This document shows positions 1 to 5,934 of a stretch of DNA of 6,488 nt, one piece after another; positions within the stretch are counted from its first letter, which is position 1; each line of letters starts with the position of its first letter. The translations under genes and the position numbers were made by a program. The notes under the pieces are model-generated. The model did no database searches and was not told where the DNA came from. It saw only the letters and a list, made by a program, of their open reading frames with translations. The stretch is taken from positions 1 to 6,488 of the forward strand of contig JAKAGJ010000125.1 of the NCBI GenBank assembly GCA_021815655.1, written 5' to 3'. The DNA is from Deltaproteobacteria bacterium (GTDB taxonomy: Bacteria; Desulfobacterota; Desulfarculia; Desulfarculales; Desulfarculaceae).

Positions 1-296
1 AGCTCCTTCAGGCCGCCCTCGTGGGCAGGGGGCGCGGGCGGTCAGGGCGGGGATGCAATTTCCTCACGCTCTGGACCAGCGGTGCTCATGGTCCCAGGAT
101 TGGCCAGCGCCAAGGGCCGCCACGGCCGGGACCGCGCGGGCGCGGGGCATGGCGGGTCCGGCGGCCCCAGCCCGTTGCCCGCGCGTTGGCGCCGGGGAGG
201 GTGGGAGGGGGCGAGGTGTTTAACAACCGCTTGGCGTCACCTCGGCCCTCCCACCCGGAATGGGCCTGCCCAAACCATGCCCGGTTCGGGATTGTC
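1..296. other. Intergenic region without a supported gene
   Basis: Several frames stay open here because the DNA is GC-rich, but no reading frame has a ribosome binding site, a recognisable protein or a start and stop that make sense. The minus-strand peptides that begin at ATG in this stretch are only about 15 to 28 residues and read as low-complexity Arg/Ala/Pro sequence. The one clear structure is the inverted repeat at 199-256. A small GGCCG-CCA-CGGCC hairpin lies at 115-127. No T-run follows either structure. The left edge may hold the flank of a neighbouring gene, but too little is visible to call it. Confidence 0.6.
199..256. terminator. Long imperfect inverted repeat downstream of the ligase; possible 3'-end hairpin
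   Basis: The left arm at 199-218 and the right arm at 238-256 pair in two blocks: an inner 7-bp block (cgaggtg with cacctcg) and an outer block of 11 bp (gggtgggaggg with ccctcccaccc). They are separated by a small 2x1 internal loop, and the terminal loop is about 19 nt. It begins about 40 nt past the stop codon of the ligase and is by far the strongest hairpin there. Neither strand has a T-run after it, so it is not a classic intrinsic terminator. It could end or stabilise the ligase mRNA, or act in both directions. The structure is directly visible; the role is inferred. Confidence 0.4.
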
Positions 297-1898
297 TCAG
301 GCCTGGGGTTGCTGGCGCAACCTGAAGCGCTGTATCTTGCCGGTGGCGGTCTTGGGCAGTTCCTCCACGAAGGTGATCCACCGGGGGTATTTGTAGGGAG
401 CCAGGCCGCCCTTGCACAGGCGCAGCAGCTCCTGGCGCAGGCCGTCGCAGGCCTCGGCGGCGTTCTTGAGCACCACGTAGGCCGCGGGCTTGACCAGGCC
501 GTTCTCGTCGCTCTGGCCCACCACCGCCGCTTCCAATACCTGGGGGTGCTCGATGACCTTGGCCTCTATCTCAAAGGGCGAACACCAGATGCCGCCCACC
601 TTGAGCATGTCGTCGTTGCGCCCGCAGTAATAGAAGAACCCCTCGGCGTCGCGATAGTAGGTGTCGCCGGTGTCCAGCCAGCCCTCGGGCAGCATGGTGC
701 TGGCGGTCTTGGCGGGGTTGTTCCAATAATACTTGGCCGTGGAATCGCCGCGCACCCACAGGCGTCCGGCCGAGCCGTCCTCCACGTCCTGGCCCTGGTT
801 GTCCACCACGCGGGCCTGGTAGCCCTCCACCATGCGTCCGCTGGAGCCGGGCAGGGCCTGTCCCTGGCGGTTGCAGATGAAGATGTGCAGCACCTCCGTG
901 GAGCCGATGCCGTCCAGGATTTCCAGGCCGGTATTCTCCACCCAGCGCCGCAGGATGTCGGCGGGCAGGGCCTCCCCGGCCGAAACGCAGGCGCGCACGG
1001 AAGACAGGTCGCGCTTGCCGTTTTCCAGGGCCGCCAACTGGGCGGCGTAGAGGGTGGGCACCCCGAAATAGAGGCTGGGGCGGAATTTCTCGATGACCCC
1101 GAAGGTGGAGTCCGGGGTGGGGCGCTGGGCGGAGAGCACCGCCGTGGCGCCGGCCCACAGGGGGAAGTACATGCCGTTGCCCAGGCCGTAGGCAAAGAAC
1201 AACTTGGCCGCCGAAAAGAACACATCCTCGGGACCCACGTTCAGGAGGCCCTGGGCGAAGAATTGGCTGGTGACCACCATGTCGCGGTGGCAGTGCACGG
1301 TGCCCTTGGGTGTGCCGGTGGAGCCGGAGGAATAGAGCCAGAAGCACTCCTCGGTGGGGCTGGTGGGGCACAGGTCCAACTGGTCGCTGGCCTGGGCCAT
1401 GAGCGAAGCCAGGGTGATCCCCTGGCCTTCGGTGCGCAGGGCGTGGGGGGGAGCGGGCGAGGCCTGGGCCAGGGCGGTTTCCACCTCTCCGGCAAACTCG
1501 GGTGAGTAGACCACCGCCCCGCAGCCCGAGTCCTCCAGCATGAACTTGTAGTCCTTGGCCCGCAGGATGGTATTGATGGGCACGGGCACGATGCCGGCCT
1601 TGACGGCGCCCCAGAAGACATAAAAGAATTCGGGCGCGTCCTTTATCATCATCAGCACTCGGTCGCCGCGCCCCAGGCCCAACTCCCGCAAGGCCTGGCC
1701 ACAGCGGTTAACGCCCTGGGCCAGTTGGGCATAGGTGACGCTGCCTCCACCATCGCTCAAGATGGCCACCTTGTCGCCGCGCCCCTGGGGCACATGGCGG
1801 TCTATGAAATAACTGGCCACGTTGAAGCAAGGTGCAAACAACAAACGGCTGGAACTCCCCGAGCCTTCCACGCGAAAAGTATGATCGTCCATGCCCAT
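297..1898 (-). CDS. bamY: Benzoate-CoA ligase (AMP-forming)
   Basis: This enzyme activates benzoate with ATP and CoA to benzoyl-CoA, AMP and pyrophosphate in the cytoplasm, the entry reaction of anaerobic benzoate degradation. The 533-residue product has the usual length of the BadA/BclA/BamY family. Counting from the ATG at 1898: the P-loop YSSGSTGTPKG is at 189-199, the family-typical FFAYGLGN block at 234-241, SAGEALP at 306-312, GIGSTEVLHIF (which helps form the aryl pocket) at 330-340, WLDTGD at 407-412, the hinge GRNDDMLKVGG at 426-436, and PKTATGKIQR with the adenylation lysine K521 at 515-524. The reading frame stays open up to an ATG at 1991, but that codon has no ribosome binding site and lies inside a sigma-54 promoter. 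The ATGs at 1898 and 1892 each follow GGAG at 5-6 nt. The gene lies downstream of, and on the same strand as, a two-component pair. Related substrates such as hydroxy-, amino- or fluorobenzoate cannot be excluded from sequence. Confidence 0.9.
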   Translation of the reverse strand: MGMDDHTFRVEGSGSSSRLLFAPCFNVASYFIDRHVPQGRGDKVAILSDGGGSVTYAQLAQGVNRCGQALRELGLGRGDRVLMMIKDAPEFFYVFWGAVKAGIVPVPINTILRAKDYKFMLEDSGCGAVVYSPEFAGEVETALAQASPAPPHALRTEGQGITLASLMAQASDQLDLCPTSPTEECFWLYSSGSTGTPKGTVHCHRDMVVTSQFFAQGLLNVGPEDVFFSAAKLFFAYGLGNGMYFPLWAGATAVLSAQRPTPDSTFGVIEKFRPSLYFGVPTLYAAQLAALENGKRDLSSVRACVSAGEALPADILRRWVENTGLEILDGIGSTEVLHIFICNRQGQALPGSSGRMVEGYQARVVDNQGQDVEDGSAGRLWVRGDSTAKYYWNNPAKTASTMLPEGWLDTGDTYYRDAEGFFYYCGRNDDMLKVGGIWCSPFEIEAKVIEHPQVLEAAVVGQSDENGLVKPAAYVVLKNAAEACDGLRQELLRLCKGGLAPYKYPRWITFVEELPKTATGKIQRFRLRQQPQA

Positions 1899-1907
1899 CT
1901 CCACTCC
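1899..1907 (-). promoter_or_regulatory. Ribosome binding site that decides the ligase start
   Basis: Read on the minus strand, the bases before the start are GGAGTGGAG-ATGGGCATG. The first GGAG lies 5 nt before the ATG at 1898, and the second lies 6 nt before the ATG at 1892. Either start would be well served, and they differ by two codons. The more distal ATG at 1991 has no such sequence. Confidence 0.7.
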
Positions 1908-1974
1908 GGCGCCGATGTCCGGTGGCCACCTCAACTCGCAGGCCGTCTCCGCGGGCCCCAACGACTGGAGAAAG

Positions 1975-1990
1975 AGCAAGGGGCGTGCCA
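1975..1990 (-). promoter_or_regulatory. Sigma-54 (-24/-12) promoter of the ligase gene
   Basis: The minus strand reads TGGCACGCCCCTTGCT, which matches the sigma-54 consensus TGGCACG-N4-TTGCW at every defined position. The invariant GG (1989-1988) and GC (1977-1976) have the required 10-nt gap. Transcription should start near 1964-1966, giving a leader of about 65 nt before the ATG at 1898. The leader contains a perfect 10-bp palindrome, GGTGGCCACC, at 1921-1930. A sigma-54-dependent activator is encoded immediately upstream, which makes chance unlikely. The match is seen directly; activity is inferred. Confidence 0.9.
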
Positions 1991-2084
1991 TGGACGAACT
2001 ACGCGCAGTCTCGGGGGTTAGATGCTCATATTGCTGTATTTTGTCGCGCGGCCCTCGGCAGGGTCCGGGGAAGTGGTACCCTAT

Positions 2085-2101
2085 TGTAAAGCTATTTTGC
2101 A
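2085..2101. promoter_or_regulatory. Candidate upstream activator site (dyad TGTAAA-N5-TTTGCA)
   Basis: Six-base arms TGTAAA and TTTGCA are inverted repeats except for one position (T versus G), with a 5-bp spacer. The centre at 2093 is about 128 bp upstream of the predicted sigma-54 start, within the usual 80-200 bp range for enhancer sites of NtrC-type activators. Two similar 11-bp direct repeats (ctattgtaaag, ctattttgcag, 2081-2102) overlap it. A second copy of its core, tattttg, lies at 2037-2043, 56 bp closer to the promoter. The local AT-richness stands out against the GC-rich background. Binding by the adjacent regulator is inferred. Confidence 0.45.
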
Positions 2102-2142
2102 GCTACCAGGGCGTGGCTTTCCAGTTTTTTTCCAACCGCGGC

Positions 2143-3501
2143 CTAGGCGCCCTTGGCCGGCAGGCCATAGCGGGACATGCGTTTGCGCAGGGTGGGGCGC
2201 GAGATATCCAGGGCGCGGGCGGTGGCCGAGAGGTTCCAGCCCGTGGCGGTCAGGGCGCCCAGGATGCGCTCCCTTTCCATCTCGCCCAGCGGGGGGAGGG
2301 GCTTGGAGGCAGGGCGGTGGGGATGGCTGGACAGGGCGGCCTGCACGGTTTCGGTGAGCAGCACCGCCCCGCGCGAGTCCAGCACGGCCTTGGTCAGCAC
2401 GTTCTTCAGCTCCCGCACGTTGCCTGGCCAGGCGTGGGCCGTGAGGGCGGCCACCGCGCCCTTTTCCACCCTGGTCACCCGGGTGCCCAACTCCCGGTTG
2501 AGGCGCGAGACGAAATACTCCACCATCTCCGGGATGTCCTCCATGCGCTCGCGCAGGGGGGGCACCAGGATGCTGATGACCTTGAGCCGGTAGAGCAGGT
2601 CCTGGCGAAAGCGCCCGCGCCGCACCAGCTCGCTCAGATCGTGGTTGGTGGCGGCGATGATGCGCGCGGCCGAGCGCAGCACCTGGGTGCCGCCCACGCG
2701 GCTGAACTCGCGGTACTCCAAAAATCGCAAGAGCTTGGCCTGGAGGGTCTGGGGCAGGTCGCCGATTTCGTCGAAGAAGATGGTGCCTTCCCCGGCCAGC
2801 TCCAGGCGCCCCGTCTTGGCCTCGATGGCGCCGGTGAAGGCCCCGCGCTCGTGACCGAACAGCTCCGACTCCAGGAGATTTTCCACCAGGGTGGTGCAGT
2901 CCACGGTGACGAAGGGCTGCTCCCCCAGCAGGGAGGACTGGTGGATGACCTGGGCCATCAGTTCCTTGCCGGTGCCGGTTTCACCCTCGATGAGCACCGT
3001 GGCCCGGTTGCGGGCCAGAAGGCCCACGGTCTTGAAGATGGAGCGCATCACCGGCGTGCGCCCCACCAGGCGCTGGGAGGCCGGGAAATCCTGCACCGGG
3101 CTGGACAGGGCCGGGGAGCGGTGCAGGGCCTCGTTCATGCGCATGGCCCGGGAGACGGCCTGCTCCAGCTCGTCCACGTCCAGGGGCTTGTTGAGAAAGT
3201 CGTAGGCCCCCTGGCGCATGGCCGCGATGGTGGATTCCATGTCGTGGAAGGCGGTGATGATGATTACGTTGGCCTCGGGGTCCTTGGCGATGATCTTCTT
3301 GAGCACCTCCAGGCCCGACATGTCCGGCAGGCGCACGTCCAGCACCACCACCTGGGGATGATGGCGGGTCCACAGGGCCAGGCCCTCGGCGCCGCTGCCG
3401 GCCGTGCGCACCGCGTAGCCCTTCTCGCGCAGGAACATGTCCAGGGACTCGCGGATGGAGGCCTCGTCGTCCACCACCAGTATGCTTCTCAGGGTGGACA
3501 T
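2143..3501 (-). CDS. NtrC-family sigma-54-dependent response regulator
   Basis: This cytoplasmic transcription activator binds upstream DNA and uses ATP hydrolysis to open sigma-54 polymerase complexes once phosphorylated. The 452-residue protein has all three standard parts. The receiver domain (about 1-120) has acidic residues D11 and D12, phosphoacceptor D55, T83 and K105. The AAA+ domain (about 145-370) has Walker A GETGTGKE at 173-180, the sigma-54 contact loop GAFTGA at 220-225, Walker B IFFDEIGDLP at 241-250 and the WPGNVREL block at 359-365. A Fis-type helix-turn-helix is at about 408-446. The start ATG lies inside the end of the kinase gene, a 13-nt overlap, with GAGG 5 nt ahead, so the two are probably translationally coupled. 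No key residue is missing. Its likely target is the sigma-54 promoter of the ligase next door, by analogy with BamV of Geobacter metallireducens. That assignment rests on position, so no symbol is given. Confidence 0.95.
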   Translation of the reverse strand: MSTLRSILVVDDEASIRESLDMFLREKGYAVRTAGSGAEGLALWTRHHPQVVVLDVRLPDMSGLEVLKKIIAKDPEANVIIITAFHDMESTIAAMRQGAYDFLNKPLDVDELEQAVSRAMRMNEALHRSPALSSPVQDFPASQRLVGRTPVMRSIFKTVGLLARNRATVLIEGETGTGKELMAQVIHQSSLLGEQPFVTVDCTTLVENLLESELFGHERGAFTGAIEAKTGRLELAGEGTIFFDEIGDLPQTLQAKLLRFLEYREFSRVGGTQVLRSAARIIAATNHDLSELVRRGRFRQDLLYRLKVISILVPPLRERMEDIPEMVEYFVSRLNRELGTRVTRVEKGAVAALTAHAWPGNVRELKNVLTKAVLDSRGAVLLTETVQAALSSHPHRPASKPLPPLGEMERERILGALTATGWNLSATARALDISRPTLRKRMSRYGLPAKGA

Positions 3502-5063
3502 GGCAGCCTCAGGGCGAAGGAGGCCCCCTGGCCGGGGCGGTTGCGCACCACCACGCTGCCCCCGTGGGCCTCGATGATGCGTTTCACGTTCACCAGCCCC
3601 AGGCCGGTGCCCAGGCTCTTGCGGGTGAAGAAGGGCTTGAAAAGCCGCGGCAGATCCTCGGCCGCGATGCCCGGGCCGTTGTCGCTGACGCCGATTTCCA
3701 GGAAGCCCTGTCCCTGGGCTCGGCCCCGGCGGGTCCAGACCGTGATGCGCCCCCCGGGCCGCGCGGCCTCCATGGCGTTGAGCAAGAGGTTCTGCAGGGC
3801 CTGTTGCAGGCCGCCGGCGTCCCCCATGGCCAGGGGCAGGCCGCGGGCGTGCCGCTGGCAGACCTGGATGCCGTTTTCGTTGATGCGCGGCTCCAACAGC
3901 TCCAGGCAGCCCCGGGCCAGGCCGGCCAGGTCCACCGGCGCCGGCTCCATGCTTAAGGGGCGCACGGTGTCCAGGAGCTGGCGCATGATAAGCTCCAGGC
4001 GCATCACCTCTTGGGCCGTGATATCCAGCCGCCGCCGGTCGAAGCCATCCAGCTCCAGCTTGCGGCTCAATATCTGCATGTTCATCTTGATGGCCGAGAG
4101 GGGATTGCGTATCTCGTGGCTCAGCGAGGCGGTGATCTGCCCCAGGTAGGCCAGGCGCTCATGCTCCCGCACCTTGGCCTCCATGACCAGGCGCTCGCTG
4201 ACGTCCCGGCAGATGCCGATGGTCACCCGGCCTTGGCCCAGGTCCACCAGGCGGGCCTTCATCTCGGTGGCGGCCCGCTCGGGCGGGCAGCCCAGGCGAT
4301 TGTATTCCAGGCAGCGGGGGGATTCCTGGCCGGCCTGGGCGTTGCGATAGGCCTGGCGCACCAGGGGGCGGGAGTCGGGGGCCACGTAACGCAGGAAGGA
4401 CTGGCCGGCCGCTTGTTCCCAGCTCACGCCGTGCATGCGGCAGAAGGCGGGGTTGGCGAAGCGGATACGGCCTCGCTGGATGACGAAGAACCCGTCGCTG
4501 ATCTCCTCCACCAGGGCCTTGTAGCGCCGGCGCTCGTCGGCCAGCTCGGCGGTGCGCTCCATAACCTGCCGCTCCAGCTCGCGGGCGTGATTGTTCACCA
4601 ACAGGTCGTGCATGCGCTGGAAGTGGTCGGAGAAGCCGTTGATGGTGTAGCTCAGGCAGGCGTCCAAAGGCAGCACCGCCTGGGGCAGCAGGTGGCGGTT
4701 GGCGGGCTGCAGCAGACGCCCCAGGACGATGGTGCGGAACAGCTCGAAGGCCTTTTGCACGTCGGAGAGCGCGAAGCCCGTTTTCAAGCGCTTGCGGGTG
4801 ATGTAATCGATGAACTGCTCTATGCGGTGCATGCGCCCGGTGGTCAGGGCCTCGCGGTAGGCGTGGAAGGCGCCGCGCACCGTGTAGCGCAGCTCCGAGG
4901 GCGGACGCTGGGCATAGCGGGGCGACAGCTGGGCCAGGCGCTCCGCCCACTCCCGCATGATGTCCTTTTTGTTGGCCTGGAGCCAGCGCAGGAACTCGGG
5001 GTTGGGCGCCACTTGGCCAGACTCCCCGGAGGGCGCCAAGGACCTGGGTGCGCGGGGGGCCAT
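3489..5063 (-). CDS. Soluble sensor histidine kinase with RsbRD-like N-terminal domain and PAS domain
   Basis: This kinase autophosphorylates a histidine and passes the phosphate to the overlapping response regulator. Numbered from the ATG at 5063 (524 residues): an all-helical RsbRD_N-like domain at about 22-150 (contains REWAERL and the FIDYITRKRLKTGFALSDVQ stretch), a charged probable coiled-coil linker at about 158-185, a PAS domain at about 183-290, a dimerisation domain with the H-box SHEIRNPLSAI (H316), and an ATPase domain with N-box QNLLLNAMEA, G1 box DNGPGIA near 461-467, FFTRK, and G2 box GTGLGLV at 485-491. There is no membrane segment or signal peptide, so it should sense a cytoplasmic signal. 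The ATG at 5063 has AGGA 8 nt ahead. An ATG at 5072 is also possible, and a GTG at 5099 lies in a palindrome and lacks a ribosome binding site. The ligand is unknown; benzoate, benzoyl-CoA or a redox signal are guesses from context (compare BamW of Geobacter). Confidence 0.93.
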   Translation of the reverse strand: MAPRAPRSLAPSGESGQVAPNPEFLRWLQANKKDIMREWAERLAQLSPRYAQRPPSELRYTVRGAFHAYREALTTGRMHRIEQFIDYITRKRLKTGFALSDVQKAFELFRTIVLGRLLQPANRHLLPQAVLPLDACLSYTINGFSDHFQRMHDLLVNNHARELERQVMERTAELADERRRYKALVEEISDGFFVIQRGRIRFANPAFCRMHGVSWEQAAGQSFLRYVAPDSRPLVRQAYRNAQAGQESPRCLEYNRLGCPPERAATEMKARLVDLGQGRVTIGICRDVSERLVMEAKVREHERLAYLGQITASLSHEIRNPLSAIKMNMQILSRKLELDGFDRRRLDITAQEVMRLELIMRQLLDTVRPLSMEPAPVDLAGLARGCLELLEPRINENGIQVCQRHARGLPLAMGDAGGLQQALQNLLLNAMEAARPGGRITVWTRRGRAQGQGFLEIGVSDNGPGIAAEDLPRLFKPFFTRKSLGTGLGLVNVKRIIEAHGGSVVVRNRPGQGASFALRLPCPP

Positions 5064-5093
5064 CAGTAGCATCCTGCCATACCTGCCTGGGGA

Positions 5094-5106
5094 ACACACC
5101 GTGTGT
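5094..5106. promoter_or_regulatory. Perfect 13-bp palindrome ahead of the kinase gene; possible operator
   Basis: ACACAC-C-GTGTGT is an exact inverted repeat with a single central base. It lies about 30 bp upstream of the chosen kinase start, downstream of the predicted kinase promoter, and so would be transcribed into the leader. Its position would suit a repressor or autoregulatory site. A 13-bp purine-pyrimidine alternating palindrome could also arise by chance. The repeat is seen; the function is inferred. Confidence 0.35.
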
Positions 5107-5135
5107 CACTACCATAACAGAAAGCGCCGCCGCAA

Positions 5136-5151
5136 GGGGCCTGCCGGCCCC
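5136..5151. other. GC-rich hairpin in the kinase leader
   Basis: GGGGCC-TGCC-GGCCCC forms a perfect 6-bp stem with a 4-nt loop. A further GC/GC pair (5132-5133 with 5155-5156) follows a small internal loop. It falls between the likely kinase promoter and the kinase start, so it would be part of the leader RNA. No T-run follows on either strand, so it does not look like an intrinsic terminator. Confidence 0.35.
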
Positions 5152-5203
5152 AGTGCCCGGTCAGGGTTTGGTGCAAGCCGGGCTGGCTTCCATATCCTTA
5201 TAA

Positions 5204-5231
5204 ATAATATAATTTAAACATAAGCGATCAA
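5204..5231 (-). promoter_or_regulatory. Possible housekeeping promoter of the kinase-regulator operon
   Basis: On the minus strand, TTGATC (4 of 6 matches to the -35 consensus) is followed after 16 nt by TATTAT (5 of 6 matches to the -10 consensus). Transcription would start near 5197, about 130 nt before the kinase ATG. It lies in the most AT-rich stretch of the window (5191-5223), between the diverging genes. A TATAAT on the plus strand at 5208-5213 could serve the opposite gene, but it has no convincing -35 partner. Confidence 0.4.
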
Positions 5232-5297
5232 CCCGGGAACAGGCCGCCGTCCGGGGCCTGCCCACAGGCTCCCTTCTCGCCAATGGAGTCCGCCGCC

Positions 5298-5867
5298 ATG
5301 GGCCAGCCCTCCCCCACCCTCAAGCTGGGTCCCCGCCGGATACTGGCGACGTTCTGCGTGGTCCTGGGCGCGATGATGCTTCTCCTGGGCCTGGCCTTCC
5401 CCTGGGTGGCCGGCTCGGCGTGGCTGGCCATCTTTCTGATCAGTCTGCCTTGTGTGCTGTCGGGGGCCCTGGCCCTTGTAACTGGCTGGGGCCTGGCCCA
5501 GGCCCGCCTGGCCCTGGGCGAGCAGGGCCTGGACCTGCGCTTGCCCTCCTGGCGGGGTTTCCTCTGTCCTCCCAGCCGGACCTGGCACTTGGCCTGGGAT
5601 CAGATACAGGCCCTGGAGCGCCACACGGTGCTGTTCAGGACCTTCATCATGATAGGACCGGTGCCGGCCTTGTCCGGCATGGCGGTGGTGTTCTATGTCC
5701 TGCAAACCGAGCAGGGACGCCTGGTCCTGCCTGACAAAACGCTGCCGCGCCTGGCCGAGGCCATGGCCCTGCTGGCCGCCAGGCTCGGGCTCTCCATCCA
5801 CGAGGCCGGCTCCCGGAATGGCAGCCTGTTGCAGGCCTTGCTGAGAGGAAAATTGCCGGTTGGGTAA
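5298..5867 (+). CDS. Small membrane protein with two N-terminal helices and a cytoplasmic domain of unknown function
   Basis: I do not recognise a named family. Counting from the ATG at 5298 (189 residues), there are two hydrophobic helices at about 15-36 (contains CVVLGAMMLLLGLAF) and about 42-64 (contains FLISLPCVLSGALAL), joined by a short turn. A soluble part of about 120 residues follows. The pattern in the soluble part, with a strand-like LALGEQGLDLRLPSW, then HLAWDQIQALE, a hydrophobic stretch and a closing helix DKTLPRLAEAMALLAARLG, resembles the small membrane-attached PH-like domains of bacteria (bPH/YcxB type). That is only a shape resemblance. The chosen ATG has GGAG 9 nt ahead. 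An ATG at 5283 is possible but has no ribosome binding site. The gene diverges from the kinase and is followed 67 nt later by a secreted TPR-like protein. Nothing links it to aromatic metabolism. Confidence 0.75.
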   Translation: MGQPSPTLKLGPRRILATFCVVLGAMMLLLGLAFPWVAGSAWLAIFLISLPCVLSGALALVTGWGLAQARLALGEQGLDLRLPSWRGFLCPPSRTWHLAWDQIQALERHTVLFRTFIMIGPVPALSGMAVVFYVLQTEQGRLVLPDKTLPRLAEAMALLAARLGLSIHEAGSRNGSLLQALLRGKLPVG

Positions 5868-5903
5868 CCCCGCGGCCCAGCCCTGACTTTATCCGCCACC
5901 GCG

Positions 5904-5921
5904 CCCGCCGTCTCCGGCGGG
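5904..5921 (+). other. Hairpin between the membrane protein and the TPR protein
   Basis: CCCGCCG-TCTC-CGGCGGG forms a perfect 7-bp GC stem with a 4-nt loop. It ends 3 nt before the GGAGG ribosome binding site of the next gene and is not followed by a T-run. It may weaken read-through or affect translation of the downstream gene, and it suggests the two genes are not simply co-translated. The role is inferred. Confidence 0.35.
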
Positions 5922-5924
5922 GCT

Positions 5925-5929
5925 GGAGG
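5925..5929 (+). promoter_or_regulatory. Strong ribosome binding site of the TPR protein
   Basis: GGAGG lies 5 nt before the ATG at 5935. It fixes the start of the truncated gene and is the best Shine-Dalgarno sequence in the window. Confidence 0.8.
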
Positions 5930-5934
5930 GGATC

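Noticed and set aside
1..40. Minus-strand peptide HEGGLKEL at the left edge, which looks protein-like
   Set aside because: The frame is closed by a stop a few codons upstream and has no start codon in between, so no gene can be supported within the window.
21..1505. Long plus-strand reading frame of about 494 codons
   Set aside because: It is antisense to the ligase, has a low-complexity Gly/Ala/His/Gln composition and no recognisable domain. Such shadows are common in GC-rich DNA.
1899..1991. Longer ligase form starting at the ATG at 1991
   Set aside because: There is no ribosome binding site, the start lies inside a perfect sigma-54 promoter, and the extra 31 residues do not resemble the family N-terminus.
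2050..2065. Small hairpin (CCCT-CGGC-AGGG core) as terminator of the regulator gene
   Set aside because: The stem is only about 6 bp including a wobble pair, lies nearly 80 nt past the stop, and is followed on the minus strand by no T-run.
2074..2088. Plus-strand sigma-54-like sequence TGGTACCCTATTGTA
   Set aside because: The gap between GG and the second element is one base short, the invariant GC is GT, and no plus-strand gene follows.
2121..2131. Run of seven T as part of an intrinsic terminator
   Set aside because: The T-run is on the plus strand, where no gene ends. The only stem before it is about 3 bp. For the minus-strand regulator it is an A-run.
1891..5069. Long plus-strand reading frames (1891-4149 and 4011-5069)
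   Set aside because: They are antisense to the regulator and kinase, which have complete and unmistakable motifs. Their own products match nothing and are rich in Gly, Ala, His and Gln.
5168..5183. GG-N10-GC spacing on the plus strand that could suggest a second sigma-54 promoter
   Set aside because: Apart from the GG and GC the sequence does not match the consensus, notably lacking TT before GC.
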